Origin: Candidatus Omnitrophota bacterium
GTDB taxonomy: Bacteria; Hinthialibacterota; Hinthialibacteria; Hinthialibacterales; JAKPRU01
Length of the DNA: 14,310 nt
Reading direction: 5' to 3'
Assembly: GCA_029557025.1 (NCBI GenBank)
Contig: JAKPRU010001025.1
Coordinates: 1-14,310, forward strand
In this document: positions 5,421 through 12,483 of the stretch, one piece after another
How the letters are laid out: each line of letters starts with the position of its first letter
Position numbering within the stretch: position 1 is the stretch's first letter
Notes under the pieces: model-generated
Told to the model about the DNA's origin: nothing
Database searches by the model: none
What the model saw: the letters and a program-made list of their open reading frames with translations, nothing else
Position numbers and translations under genes: made by a program

Positions 5421-8348
5421 ATGCGTAACGCCGCCTCCCCTGTGTATTCCGTTGGCCCGGTCACAGCCGGTGTGCTGCTTATTGTGGTTTTTGGGTTGCA
5501 GGCATTGGGGCAGGTTCCGACGGTTGGGGAGGGGTATTCCATGGATATGCTGGCCGGGGGGGTTGCGATTTCGGATTTGGCGTTCAATGGGACCGGTGAT
5601 CTGTTTGGGGCGAAGGGGAATACAATCCGGGTATTTCAAGAGGATTTTTCATCGAGCATTCTGTGCAGGGATCCCCTTTTGTTTGATTCGGAGGTTCCGG
5701 CATTGATCTCCGGGGAAGGGCAAGGAAGTATTCTTCGGCTGGATGCGGGAGAATGTTTTGTGCGGGTGACGCGGGCGTATTCGGACGGGACTGTGGAGCG
5801 GGTGTTGGATGGGGTGGCGGTGGATTTTCCGGTTCGGGGGGTGGCTGTCGGTCCGGCGAGCGTTCCCTGGAATGGGGATTTCTTTTTCCCGGCGGTTGAT
5901 CCGGTGTCTTTGTGGGGAGGGGTATTGCGGGTCAACAAGACCGAGAAGATACCCCAGGTATTTGCGACAGGGATTTTGTTCCGCGACGGGGCTGCCGGGT
6001 GCGCGTTTGGATTCGGCGATCGGCTTTACTTATCGACCGGTTCCAGAATCTACCGAGTGAGTGCGGATGGGACTGCGGATCTTTTCTGCGAAGTGGCCGG
6101 GGAGGAACAGGGGGGGCCTGCGAGATTCTCGAAGTTGGTTTTTGCCTGCGGTGATCCTTTTGGCGAATCTTTATTCGCGATTGCCGAAACGGGTTTCGAA
6201 GAAGATGCGGGGGTCCGGCTGTATCGAATTGATGCCAATGGAAATGCGGGTTTGGTTGCCGAATTCGGCAGGCAGCCATTTCACGGGATGGCGTACCTAT
6301 CGGGCGGCAAGTTTCCGGGAGGGTTGTATCTTGCCGTGGGGGAGACGATTGTCCGTATCCGGTCGGTGTTTTCGCCGACTCCCACACCGTTACCTGAAAG
6401 CACACCGACAGCGGTTCCTTCCTTAAGTCTCCGGCTGAGGCGGATTCCCGATCTGCGTTTGCTGGTTGGGACGCCTTATTCCTCTGTGCTGGATTTGCGG
6501 GACTATGTAGCCGAGACCGAGACGCCTGTGGACCGGTTGTTCTGGGAATGGGAAGGGCTTGGCGAAACGCGATTCTCCAATGTCATCCGTTTTCCGGCAC
6601 AACCGGAGGCGGGCAAGGAATACGAACTGAAGATTCGTGTATCGGATGGTCGTCAGTCGGCAACGGAGATCGCGACAGTGAAGACTTCCACGTTTATTGT
6701 TCGGCCGTACCAGCTCTCGCCCGTGATTCTGCACGGCATGAAACCTTATCGGAGCACCTATCTGCTGAACGATTTCATTGATCCGCAGGAAAGCATCAAG
6801 GTGTCTTCGATCTCCTGGTATTCTCTTCCCGATTCCGGGCCGGGATTTCGAGTGGAGATTGCGGAAGACTCTTCGTTTCAGGTGATCCCGGACGGCACGC
6901 CGATTTGTGAGCCGGTGCGCTTGTCTTTCTTTGTCCAGGCAGAGCCGCTTGAAACCGCGACGAAGAGCGAAACACCGACGTGGATCGCCACACCGACTGC
7001 TACCTTTGTGCCCACGTCACCCCCTTCCCCGACACCGACCGACAGGCCCACGCCGGTCACCACTTGGACCCCATCGGCCACGCCATCTGCCACGCGATCA
7101 CCGACCGGTACAGCAACAAGGACGCGAACCCCGACCTCTACCCCCCGCCGATCTGCGACTCCTACTGAAGGACCGACGGCAACGCCATCTCCCACTCCCA
7201 TTGAGGTTCATACCTGCGACCGCGAGTTTCAGTTGGCTTTTGCGGGGACGTTCCGAACCGGCGATGTGCCATATGATTTGAAGGTGGGGGATTTCAACGA
7301 GGATGGGATTGCAGACCTTGTGACAGCGGACCTGTATGGAAACAGCCTTTCTCTATTTCTGGGGCAGGGAACGGGCGGTTTTCAGCCGATGGGGGCCATC
7401 CTGACAGATGCCGGTCCGGCGAGTATTGCGGTGGCGGATATGAACCGGGACGGGCATCCTGACCTGGTTGTTGTGCATTCCTACGGGCAGACTCTCCGCC
7501 TCTTCGCTGGAGATGGGCATGGGCGGTTTTCCCCGTTGGGGCCGGTTTCCATTCCTCCCACCGCCGATCCGGATATCGGGAGCGGCGCGCCTCGGCTGAA
7601 TCTGTTGGCCGTGGGAGATTTCACAGGAGACGGTCAGCTTGACGCAATGGTTCCATCGCTCGAATTCGAAGAGGATCGACTGATAGTCTACCGTGGAGAC
7701 GGAAGCGGTCGGCTGGAGCCGGTCTCGTATCTGGTCCTTCCGGGAGCGTTCGGCGGATTGGAGGCGGCGGATTTTGACGGAGACGGTCTTGGGGATCTGG
7801 CTGTTGCGGTGAGACGTCCATACCGGATAACGGTGTATATGAATCGGGACGGGCAATTTCAATCCACGGCTTCTTTTGCCACGGATGATCGGGTAGCGGG
7901 TTCCTACAGTCGAAGCCTTTCAGTGCAGGATATCGACATGGATGGTTATCCGGACCTGGCGGTATCGCTTTTTGATGGGACCCGGCGTCTCTATTACGGG
8001 CGTGGAGATGGGACATTCGGCCAATCTATGCTGGAAGGATTTCTGGAGAATGCCCTGACCGAGTCGATCCGCGCGGCGGATTTGGACTTGAATGGGGTCT
8101 CGGACCTGATTCTGCTGAATTGTGAGATCGGCACGGGGGGAAAACAATCTATCGGGATTGTCTGTGGAAGCGGCCCACGGATGTATGAGGCGGCGGCGGT
8201 GTTTCGTACAGAGCGGCCTGCGTCACCGTTCTCGCGTCTTCCGATGGTAATAGCGGACTTTAACCGAGACGGCAGGCCGGATATTGCGGTCTGTGACAGC
8301 GCGTCGGATGATATTTTTGTGTTTATTAACCGTTCCGGCAGTGAGTGA
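5421..8348 (+). CDS. Exported multidomain protein with FG-GAP/VCBS repeat propeller
   Basis: A 975-residue protein of unknown function, predicted exported. Residues 1-31 form a signal peptide (hydrophobic 12-29, likely cleavage near ALG-Q). Residues 37-315 have GDLFGAKGNTIRVF-type strand repeats that suggest a propeller of the NHL/gluconolactonase type (inferred). A short Thr/Pro linker (318-333) leads to two Ig/cadherin-like stretches (about 336-424 and 425-508). A second linker, about 80 residues of Thr, Pro, Ser, Ala and Arg (512-594), follows. The C-terminal part (600-972) carries seven FG-GAP/VCBS calcium motifs of the D-x-[DNT]-x-[DN]-G type starting at 624, 673, 733, 784, 837, 887 and 946, consistent with a seven-bladed integrin-alpha-like propeller. 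No catalytic motif seen. No clear Shine-Dalgarno sequence. The next gene starts 4 nt after the stop, so the two are cotranscribed. Confidence 0.85.
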   Translation: MRNAASPVYSVGPVTAGVLLIVVFGLQALGQVPTVGEGYSMDMLAGGVAISDLAFNGTGDLFGAKGNTIRVFQEDFSSSILCRDPLLFDSEVPALISGEGQGSILRLDAGECFVRVTRAYSDGTVERVLDGVAVDFPVRGVAVGPASVPWNGDFFFPAVDPVSLWGGVLRVNKTEKIPQVFATGILFRDGAAGCAFGFGDRLYLSTGSRIYRVSADGTADLFCEVAGEEQGGPARFSKLVFACGDPFGESLFAIAETGFEEDAGVRLYRIDANGNAGLVAEFGRQPFHGMAYLSGGKFPGGLYLAVGETIVRIRSVFSPTPTPLPESTPTAVPSLSLRLRRIPDLRLLVGTPYSSVLDLRDYVAETETPVDRLFWEWEGLGETRFSNVIRFPAQPEAGKEYELKIRVSDGRQSATEIATVKTSTFIVRPYQLSPVILHGMKPYRSTYLLNDFIDPQESIKVSSISWYSLPDSGPGFRVEIAEDSSFQVIPDGTPICEPVRLSFFVQAEPLETATKSETPTWIATPTATFVPTSPPSPTPTDRPTPVTTWTPSATPSATRSPTGTATRTRTPTSTPRRSATPTEGPTATPSPTPIEVHTCDREFQLAFAGTFRTGDVPYDLKVGDFNEDGIADLVTADLYGNSLSLFLGQGTGGFQPMGAILTDAGPASIAVADMNRDGHPDLVVVHSYGQTLRLFAGDGHGRFSPLGPVSIPPTADPDIGSGAPRLNLLAVGDFTGDGQLDAMVPSLEFEEDRLIVYRGDGSGRLEPVSYLVLPGAFGGLEAADFDGDGLGDLAVAVRRPYRITVYMNRDGQFQSTASFATDDRVAGSYSRSLSVQDIDMDGYPDLAVSLFDGTRRLYYGRGDGTFGQSMLEGFLENALTESIRAADLDLNGVSDLILLNCEIGTGGKQSIGIVCGSGPRMYEAAAVFRTERPASPFSRLPMVIADFNRDGRPDIAVCDSASDDIFVFINRSGSE

Positions 8349-8352
8349 GAGA

Positions 8353-10101
8353 ATGACGGCAAGCGTGTTGCGCAGATCATGCAGGCTTTGGATTCTGGGA
8401 CTCTTGTGGCCCCTGATACCGGTCGATTTCTGTGTCCGTGAGGCGCACTGTGGGGATCTTAATCGTCCGGTGTTTCTGGCCGGTCAGAACTGGGACAGCG
8501 GGTATACAGAGATGGTCTCTTCTGTGAATCCCGAAGGAGCCGACTGGGAGGCAGAAACCCTGGAGGGAAAGGGATTTCAGGTTTACAAGATCGGGGAGAT
8601 GCCTTTAGCCGGTGTTTCCGTTGAAGACCGGGGTATCCGAATGGATGTTTATGCCTGGCAGGCGATACGGCTGCTTTCCAATCCGATTCCGGTTGGGACC
8701 GGCCCGATCACGGTTCGGATGAAGTTATACAACGAGGGGGGAATTCCGGCACGGGTTGCCGTTGCGTTTGTGGGTGCGGATGAGAACGGGAATTGGGATT
8801 TCAGGGACCTGGCATCCGGGGAACTTTTGGGCGATGAAATCCCGGTTACGGAGCGGGAGATTTCCTTTACTTATGAATCGACCTCACCGGTTGTGTTTCT
8901 GATTCTGCAGGCTGAGGGATCGACAACCGGCCTGTCCGTGGTGCATGTGCGGGAAATTCGGGTTCATCGAGGATGGTGGCCGAGCGATTTGGCGATTGCT
9001 CCAACCCGTTTGGCATTGTATGAGGATTTTGAGAAGAATGAGGTTCTTTTGCAACGGAATGATCGTGTAAGCACCGTTTTCGGCGCCATGTTTTCGATGG
9101 ACACGCATACGAGAGTGCCGAACGGATTGGGACGATGCCGATTGATGCAGACACGGAAATCTACCGATGTGATTCAGCAGTATATGTCTGCACCGGCCGG
9201 ACTGTCGCCGGTTATCCTTCCGGCTCAGGTGGAGGCACATGTTTGGGTGCGCCGATTGACCAATGAGGACGAGGGGGATTTCTACCTGGGATTGACGGAT
9301 GACGATTACACGGCGGTGGTATCCGTGCGGGTGGCGGATTTGCCGATAAATACATGGCGTCAGGTGCGCACGGGGGGCACATTTCGGACTCAGGGGGCCA
9401 TGGACCCGACCATCCTGGTCCAGGTGGCGGGCGGCCCGGCATCTGTGCTGGTGGACGATATGGAGCTCCACGCGCCGCATGATCGGAATATCTACTGGGA
9501 AGCGGGGGCCAGGCCAACGGCGACTTTATCGCCTGCATCCACGCCACGGAACACGCCGACTCCTACTCCAAAGCCGGCGGCCTCTCCAACCTGGCAACTG
9601 ACACCTATAGCGACCCCGGCGGTCAATGGCCTGACGATTATCAGCGCATCCGCCACGGATGATCCGGACGCGATCAGTGAATCTGTGTGGGTTGTCGAGA
9701 TTGACCGTTTGGCGGTTGAGAACCCGTACCCAGCCCCGGTAGCACCGGCCCGATCTCAGTTTGATCCGGTTCCGGGCACGGCATTCATCAGCAGTACTTC
9801 ACGCGCAGGGATTGAAAGAAGGCCGGATACCCCCGACAGGATTCTGTTCCGGGTTCCGTTTACCATGCCGAGTCACTTTTCTTCTTCGTTGATGCGGATT
9901 CAGACGTCATTTGACGGCGAGTTGCGCGCGGAATTGAATGGGGTGTTTCTGTGGAGTTGCGGTCGGACGCCTTATGAAGACATGGCTGCAAATCATTCTC
10001 AGCTGCGTCCGGGGCCGAATGAGTTGACGTTTGAGCTGAACCGGAAAGATGCGGCGGTTCTTGCATTCAGTTTCCGACTTGTGATTACATGGACTCCGTA
10101 G
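8353..10101 (+). CDS. Exported protein with jelly-roll-like regions and Thr/Pro linker
   Basis: A 582-residue protein I cannot assign to a named family. The N terminus has Arg7-Arg8 and Arg11 followed by a hydrophobic stretch (12-24), a signal peptide or anchor. Residues about 35-205 and 215-375 are beta-rich. The second ends in SVLVDDMELHAP (364-375), a pattern common at the end of CBM4/9-type and other jelly-roll ligand-binding domains. A Thr/Pro linker spans about 388-422. A final beta-rich region (425-582) contains GELRAELNGVFLW and GPNELTFELN, as in carbohydrate-binding or lectin-like sandwich folds. The frame is open back to an ATG at 8284, but that overlaps the upstream coding region by 65 nt; 8353 is 4 nt after the upstream stop and begins the signal peptide. 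Sugar or cell-surface binding is only an inference. Confidence 0.78.
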   Translation: MTASVLRRSCRLWILGLLWPLIPVDFCVREAHCGDLNRPVFLAGQNWDSGYTEMVSSVNPEGADWEAETLEGKGFQVYKIGEMPLAGVSVEDRGIRMDVYAWQAIRLLSNPIPVGTGPITVRMKLYNEGGIPARVAVAFVGADENGNWDFRDLASGELLGDEIPVTEREISFTYESTSPVVFLILQAEGSTTGLSVVHVREIRVHRGWWPSDLAIAPTRLALYEDFEKNEVLLQRNDRVSTVFGAMFSMDTHTRVPNGLGRCRLMQTRKSTDVIQQYMSAPAGLSPVILPAQVEAHVWVRRLTNEDEGDFYLGLTDDDYTAVVSVRVADLPINTWRQVRTGGTFRTQGAMDPTILVQVAGGPASVLVDDMELHAPHDRNIYWEAGARPTATLSPASTPRNTPTPTPKPAASPTWQLTPIATPAVNGLTIISASATDDPDAISESVWVVEIDRLAVENPYPAPVAPARSQFDPVPGTAFISSTSRAGIERRPDTPDRILFRVPFTMPSHFSSSLMRIQTSFDGELRAELNGVFLWSCGRTPYEDMAANHSQLRPGPNELTFELNRKDAAVLAFSFRLVITWTP

Positions 10102-10138
10102 CGGCAAACGTGGGTGGGGGCATTCTGGAGTTGGAAAA

Positions 10139-10176
10139 TCCCTCATCCCAACCCTCTCCCGGTGGGAGAGGGAGAA
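10139..10176 (+). repeat. Dispersed 'CCCTCTCCC' palindromic repeat
   Basis: A perfect 9-bp stem CCCTCTCCC / GGGAGAGGG (10152-10160, 10164-10172) closes a GGT loop, preceded by ATCCCTCATCCCAA. This belongs to a palindrome seen in intergenic regions of many unrelated bacteria, where its translations give spurious 'HPNPLPxGEG' peptides, as they would here. It lies 38 nt after the stop of the preceding gene, and no poly-T run follows. Confidence 0.75.
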
Positions 10177-10214
10177 GTCAGGTTCTCCCGGGGGCGGGGG
10201 GAGGAACTGGGTGG

Positions 10215-10251
10215 CACAGGTTTCCGGCCTGTGGTCATGCAGGTTTTTTTT
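10215..10251 (+). terminator. Palindrome followed by a T8 run, possible terminator
   Basis: CACAGG / CCTGTG (10215-10220, 10228-10233) with a 7-nt loop is followed after 10 nt by eight T (10244-10251). The gap between stem and T run is long for a canonical intrinsic terminator. The hairpin also shares the CAGG/CCTG core of the REP-like palindromes in this window, so it may be another dispersed repeat that happens to sit before a T run. It would end the transcript of the two preceding exported-protein genes. Confidence 0.35.
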
Positions 10252-10389
10252 GGAACAGTATTTCGTTTTCAGACTATGGGAAGGCAAGATTCGAACGAGG
10301 TTTAGTGCAGTGTAAATGGATGGTCTTGACATATATCGTTATTGCAAGCAGCGCTCCGGCGGAGTCCGCGAAGGGTTGCGACGCCCATC

Positions 10390-10413
10390 GACAGGCACGG
10401 AGGCCTGTCCTAC
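10390..10413 (-). repeat. REP-like palindrome with GTAG, second locus
   Basis: Read on the minus strand, GTAG (10413-10410) directly precedes a perfect 7-bp stem GACAGGC / GCCTGTC (10409-10403 and 10396-10390) with a 6-nt loop. This is the geometry of the units in the array at 1-141. The second stem pair is A:T here and C:G there, a compensatory change that argues for selection on the hairpin. Confidence 0.75.
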
Positions 10414-10419
10414 CAGTGA

Positions 10420-10437
10420 GCCAGGCGTCCCTGTCGG
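10420..10437 (+). repeat. Degenerate REP-like unit in inverted orientation
   Basis: GCCAGGCGTCCCTG (10420-10433) is the exact reverse complement of the core of the array units at 1-141, stem half plus loop plus one base. The second stem half is eroded (TCGG follows). It sits 6 nt from the GTAG of the preceding palindrome in opposite orientation, so the pair resembles a two-REP mosaic (BIME-like). Confidence 0.65.
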
Positions 10438-10475
10438 AGCGAGGCTCGCGGTGATGTGGCTCTGTAAAGGCAATT
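10435..10475 (+). repeat. Dispersed repeat element, copy 2
   Basis: This matches 156-198, ending in the same exact 14-mer CTGTAAAGGCAATT (10462-10475). It contains GCGAG-G-CTCGC, a short self-complementary stretch that is less perfect in copy 1. It lies 31 nt before the ATG of the Fn3/dockerin-like gene. The rest of the 405-nt spacer 10102-10506 has an unpaired TTGACA (10326-10331) without a matching -10 box, and no gene. Confidence 0.8.
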
Positions 10476-10506
10476 CAGTAACAGGACATCAGAAAGACTA
10501 ACGAAC

Positions 10507-11847
10507 ATGCGAGCGAAACAAACCGGATCGGGAATGGCATTTCTTCTTCGTCGGATCGCCTTTTCGGCATTGCCCGTTCTCATTGCATCGGCGGCAATAG
10601 GCGGATCGCCGGAGACTGTCTTTAAATCTGAGAGTTTGCAAGGACGAATGTCTCCCGCAAGATTGGGGGAGATACAGAGGGGGTTGAATGCAACCGAGTC
10701 ATCTGTCCTTGCCGCTCCCTTTCCTCTTGCCCCGCAGGATGGAAAAGTGTTTACCCGCGTGGAGGCATTGAGCGGGGTGATGTTTTCCTGGACAGGGGTG
10801 GAAGGAGCGGGATCGTACGTTCTTCAGCTGAATATCCTGGGAATCCTGCAAGAATACCCCACGACCGGGACCTATCAGTTTCTGTCTCTGAATTATCCTT
10901 CCGGGACCTCGGTTGGATGGACTGTGTGGGCCGTGGACCCATCGGGCATTGCAGGAGCGCATAGCGCGGTTCGGTCTTTCCTGATCGGCAGCGCGATTAC
11001 GCCGACCCCGACACCGGTGGGCACACCGACGCCAACGGGGGTTCCGGAATTGCTTGGACCGCAAGACGGGGCGACATTTACCACGGGTCAGCTGCGCGAG
11101 GGAATTGAATTGAATTGGACGGGGATACCGGGGGTTTCAGGCTACCGAATCAATCTGACGCTGGATGGTGTTCCGATTGCGCCGCAGTACGCGGTAAACC
11201 CGCCGTATCGACTCATACTGGATTTGAATAAGGCAGGAACCCTCCGGTGGGCGGTACAGACACTGGGGGCATCCGGAGAACCCGGAACGAGCAGCGGCAG
11301 TCGCCTGATTCTGGTGATTGTGGGTACGGCAACGGCTACTCCGACGCCTGCGCTGCCGGATGCGCCGCAGCTCCTGTCGCCGGAAGACGGGGTGTGGATT
11401 CGAAGCGGCGAGTGGACAAACGGTGTCGGGTTTAGGTGGACGGAGGTCACGGGGGCGATTCGGTATGCGCTTCAGGTCCAAAGCGGGTCCCGCGTGGAAT
11501 ACTGTCGGGAGACCCCGGAGTTGTCGGCGCGAGTTGTTCTTGATCTGTTGGCGGAGAGGGATTTGTTCTGGTCAGTGGCATCCGTGAATATCGCCGGGGC
11601 AACGGGGGCTTATGCACCTGCACGAAGAATCCGTGTGCGTCACGGCGCACCGGGAGATCTGGATTTAACGGGAGCAGTGGGAGCCATAGATGCGTACCTG
11701 TTTTCTTCGACATGGGCGGATAGCGGTTCGGCCCCGTTGTTTTATCGCGGCGACCTGGATGGGGATGGAACGGTGACGAAAACCGACTTGCTTGATTTGA
11801 TCGGGATACGGAGTCGAACGATGGGAGGGTTGTCGAATCGGCCATGA
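10507..11847 (+). CDS. Exported protein with three Fn3-like repeats and dockerin-like C terminus
   Basis: A 446-residue protein of unknown role. A signal peptide occupies about 1-33 (Arg15-Arg16, hydrophobic 17-31). Three repeated beta-sandwich units of fibronectin-III-like type begin with PLAPQDGKVF (73-82), LLGPQDGATF (182-191) and LLSPEDGVWI (289-298). Each is followed by a W-T-[GE]-[VI] element and a Y-x-[LI]-x-[VL] strand. The linkers between them carry TPTPTPVGTPTPT (165-177) and TATATPTPALP (274-284). The C terminus (383-436) holds two 12-residue EF-hand-like calcium loops, 384-395 (DLDLTGAVGAID) and 416-427 (DLDGDGTVTKTD), each followed by a short helix, as in type I dockerins or related bacterial modules. 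No Shine-Dalgarno sequence is clear at 10507; an ATG at 10534 also keeps the signal peptide. The stop overlaps the trpF start. Confidence 0.82.
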   Translation: MRAKQTGSGMAFLLRRIAFSALPVLIASAAIGGSPETVFKSESLQGRMSPARLGEIQRGLNATESSVLAAPFPLAPQDGKVFTRVEALSGVMFSWTGVEGAGSYVLQLNILGILQEYPTTGTYQFLSLNYPSGTSVGWTVWAVDPSGIAGAHSAVRSFLIGSAITPTPTPVGTPTPTGVPELLGPQDGATFTTGQLREGIELNWTGIPGVSGYRINLTLDGVPIAPQYAVNPPYRLILDLNKAGTLRWAVQTLGASGEPGTSSGSRLILVIVGTATATPTPALPDAPQLLSPEDGVWIRSGEWTNGVGFRWTEVTGAIRYALQVQSGSRVEYCRETPELSARVVLDLLAERDLFWSVASVNIAGATGAYAPARRIRVRHGAPGDLDLTGAVGAIDAYLFSSTWADSGSAPLFYRGDLDGDGTVTKTDLLDLIGIRSRTMGGLSNRP

Positions 11848-12476
11848 GAACACGGATTAAGATTTGCGGGATTACATCGCCGGAAGACGCGCGGTTTTGT
11901 GTGGATGCCGGAGCGGATGCGCTGGGACTCAATTTTTGTCCGGCCAGCCCGCGTTTTATCACGATTGATCGGGCCATGGAGATTGTGGCGTGTGTTCCCT
12001 TGTTTGTCAGCCTGGTGGGGGTTTTTGTGGAGCAAAGCGGGGAGGCGATTCGGCGGATCATGGAGCGTGCAGGTTTGCATTTGGCGCAGGTTTATGGAGC
12101 GGAGATTTCGGAGATTCCGATTGTCCCGATTCTTCGAGTGAGACGGATTCGGTCTGCCGAGGATGTTCGGGCCCTGGAGGCGATGCCGGACCCCGTTGTT
12201 CTGGTAGACACGTATCGGGAGGATTTGCATGGGGGCACGGGGGAGACATTTGACTGGGCGCTGGTACGCAAGGTGGCGCAAAAGAGGCGGATTATTCTGG
12301 CGGGGGGGTTGACACCGGAGAATGTCGGGGAGGCGATTCGTCTGGTTCGACCGTATGCGGTGGATGTGGCGAGCGGGGTGGAGTACTCCCCCGGGCGGAA
12401 GGACCATGAGCGAGTGTCCCGATTTGTAGAGGCGGTACGGATGTCGGATCAGGAGATGGAGAGGTCCGGGGGGTGA
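11844..12476 (+). CDS. trpF: Phosphoribosylanthranilate isomerase
   Basis: Cytoplasmic TIM-barrel enzyme of tryptophan biosynthesis that converts N-(5-phosphoribosyl)anthranilate to the carboxyphenylamino-deoxyribulose phosphate. The 210 residues are normal length. KICGIT (6-11) holds the catalytic Cys8, VVLVDT (118-123) the catalytic Asp122. GGTGETFDW (130-138), LAGGLTPENV (152-161) and VASGVE (175-180) form the phosphate-binding end of the barrel. The usual QLHG segment reads QVYG (82-85), so the His is replaced by Tyr. The ATG overlaps the stop of the Fn3/dockerin-like gene as ATGA, indicating translational coupling. No other trp gene lies in the window, so the gene is separated from a classical trp operon here. 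Confidence 0.93.
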   Translation: MRTRIKICGITSPEDARFCVDAGADALGLNFCPASPRFITIDRAMEIVACVPLFVSLVGVFVEQSGEAIRRIMERAGLHLAQVYGAEISEIPIVPILRVRRIRSAEDVRALEAMPDPVVLVDTYREDLHGGTGETFDWALVRKVAQKRRIILAGGLTPENVGEAIRLVRPYAVDVASGVEYSPGRKDHERVSRFVEAVRMSDQEMERSGG

Positions 12477-12483
12477 GTGGGGA

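Noticed and set aside
8284..8352. Upstream start for the 582-residue exported protein
   Set aside because: It would overlap the FG-GAP protein's coding end by 65 nt. The ATG at 8353, 4 nt after that stop, begins a normal signal peptide.
10326..10331. Perfect TTGACA upstream of the Fn3/dockerin-like gene
   Set aside because: No -10-like hexamer occurs 16-18 nt downstream (the region is CAGCGC), so it is not reported as a promoter.
10089..10454. 121-codon open frame in the spacer after the jelly-roll-like protein
   Set aside because: It translates the dispersed palindromes (Pro/Gly/Arg-rich 'PSPGGRGR' and similar), has no family signature or ribosome binding site, and overlaps the preceding gene's end.
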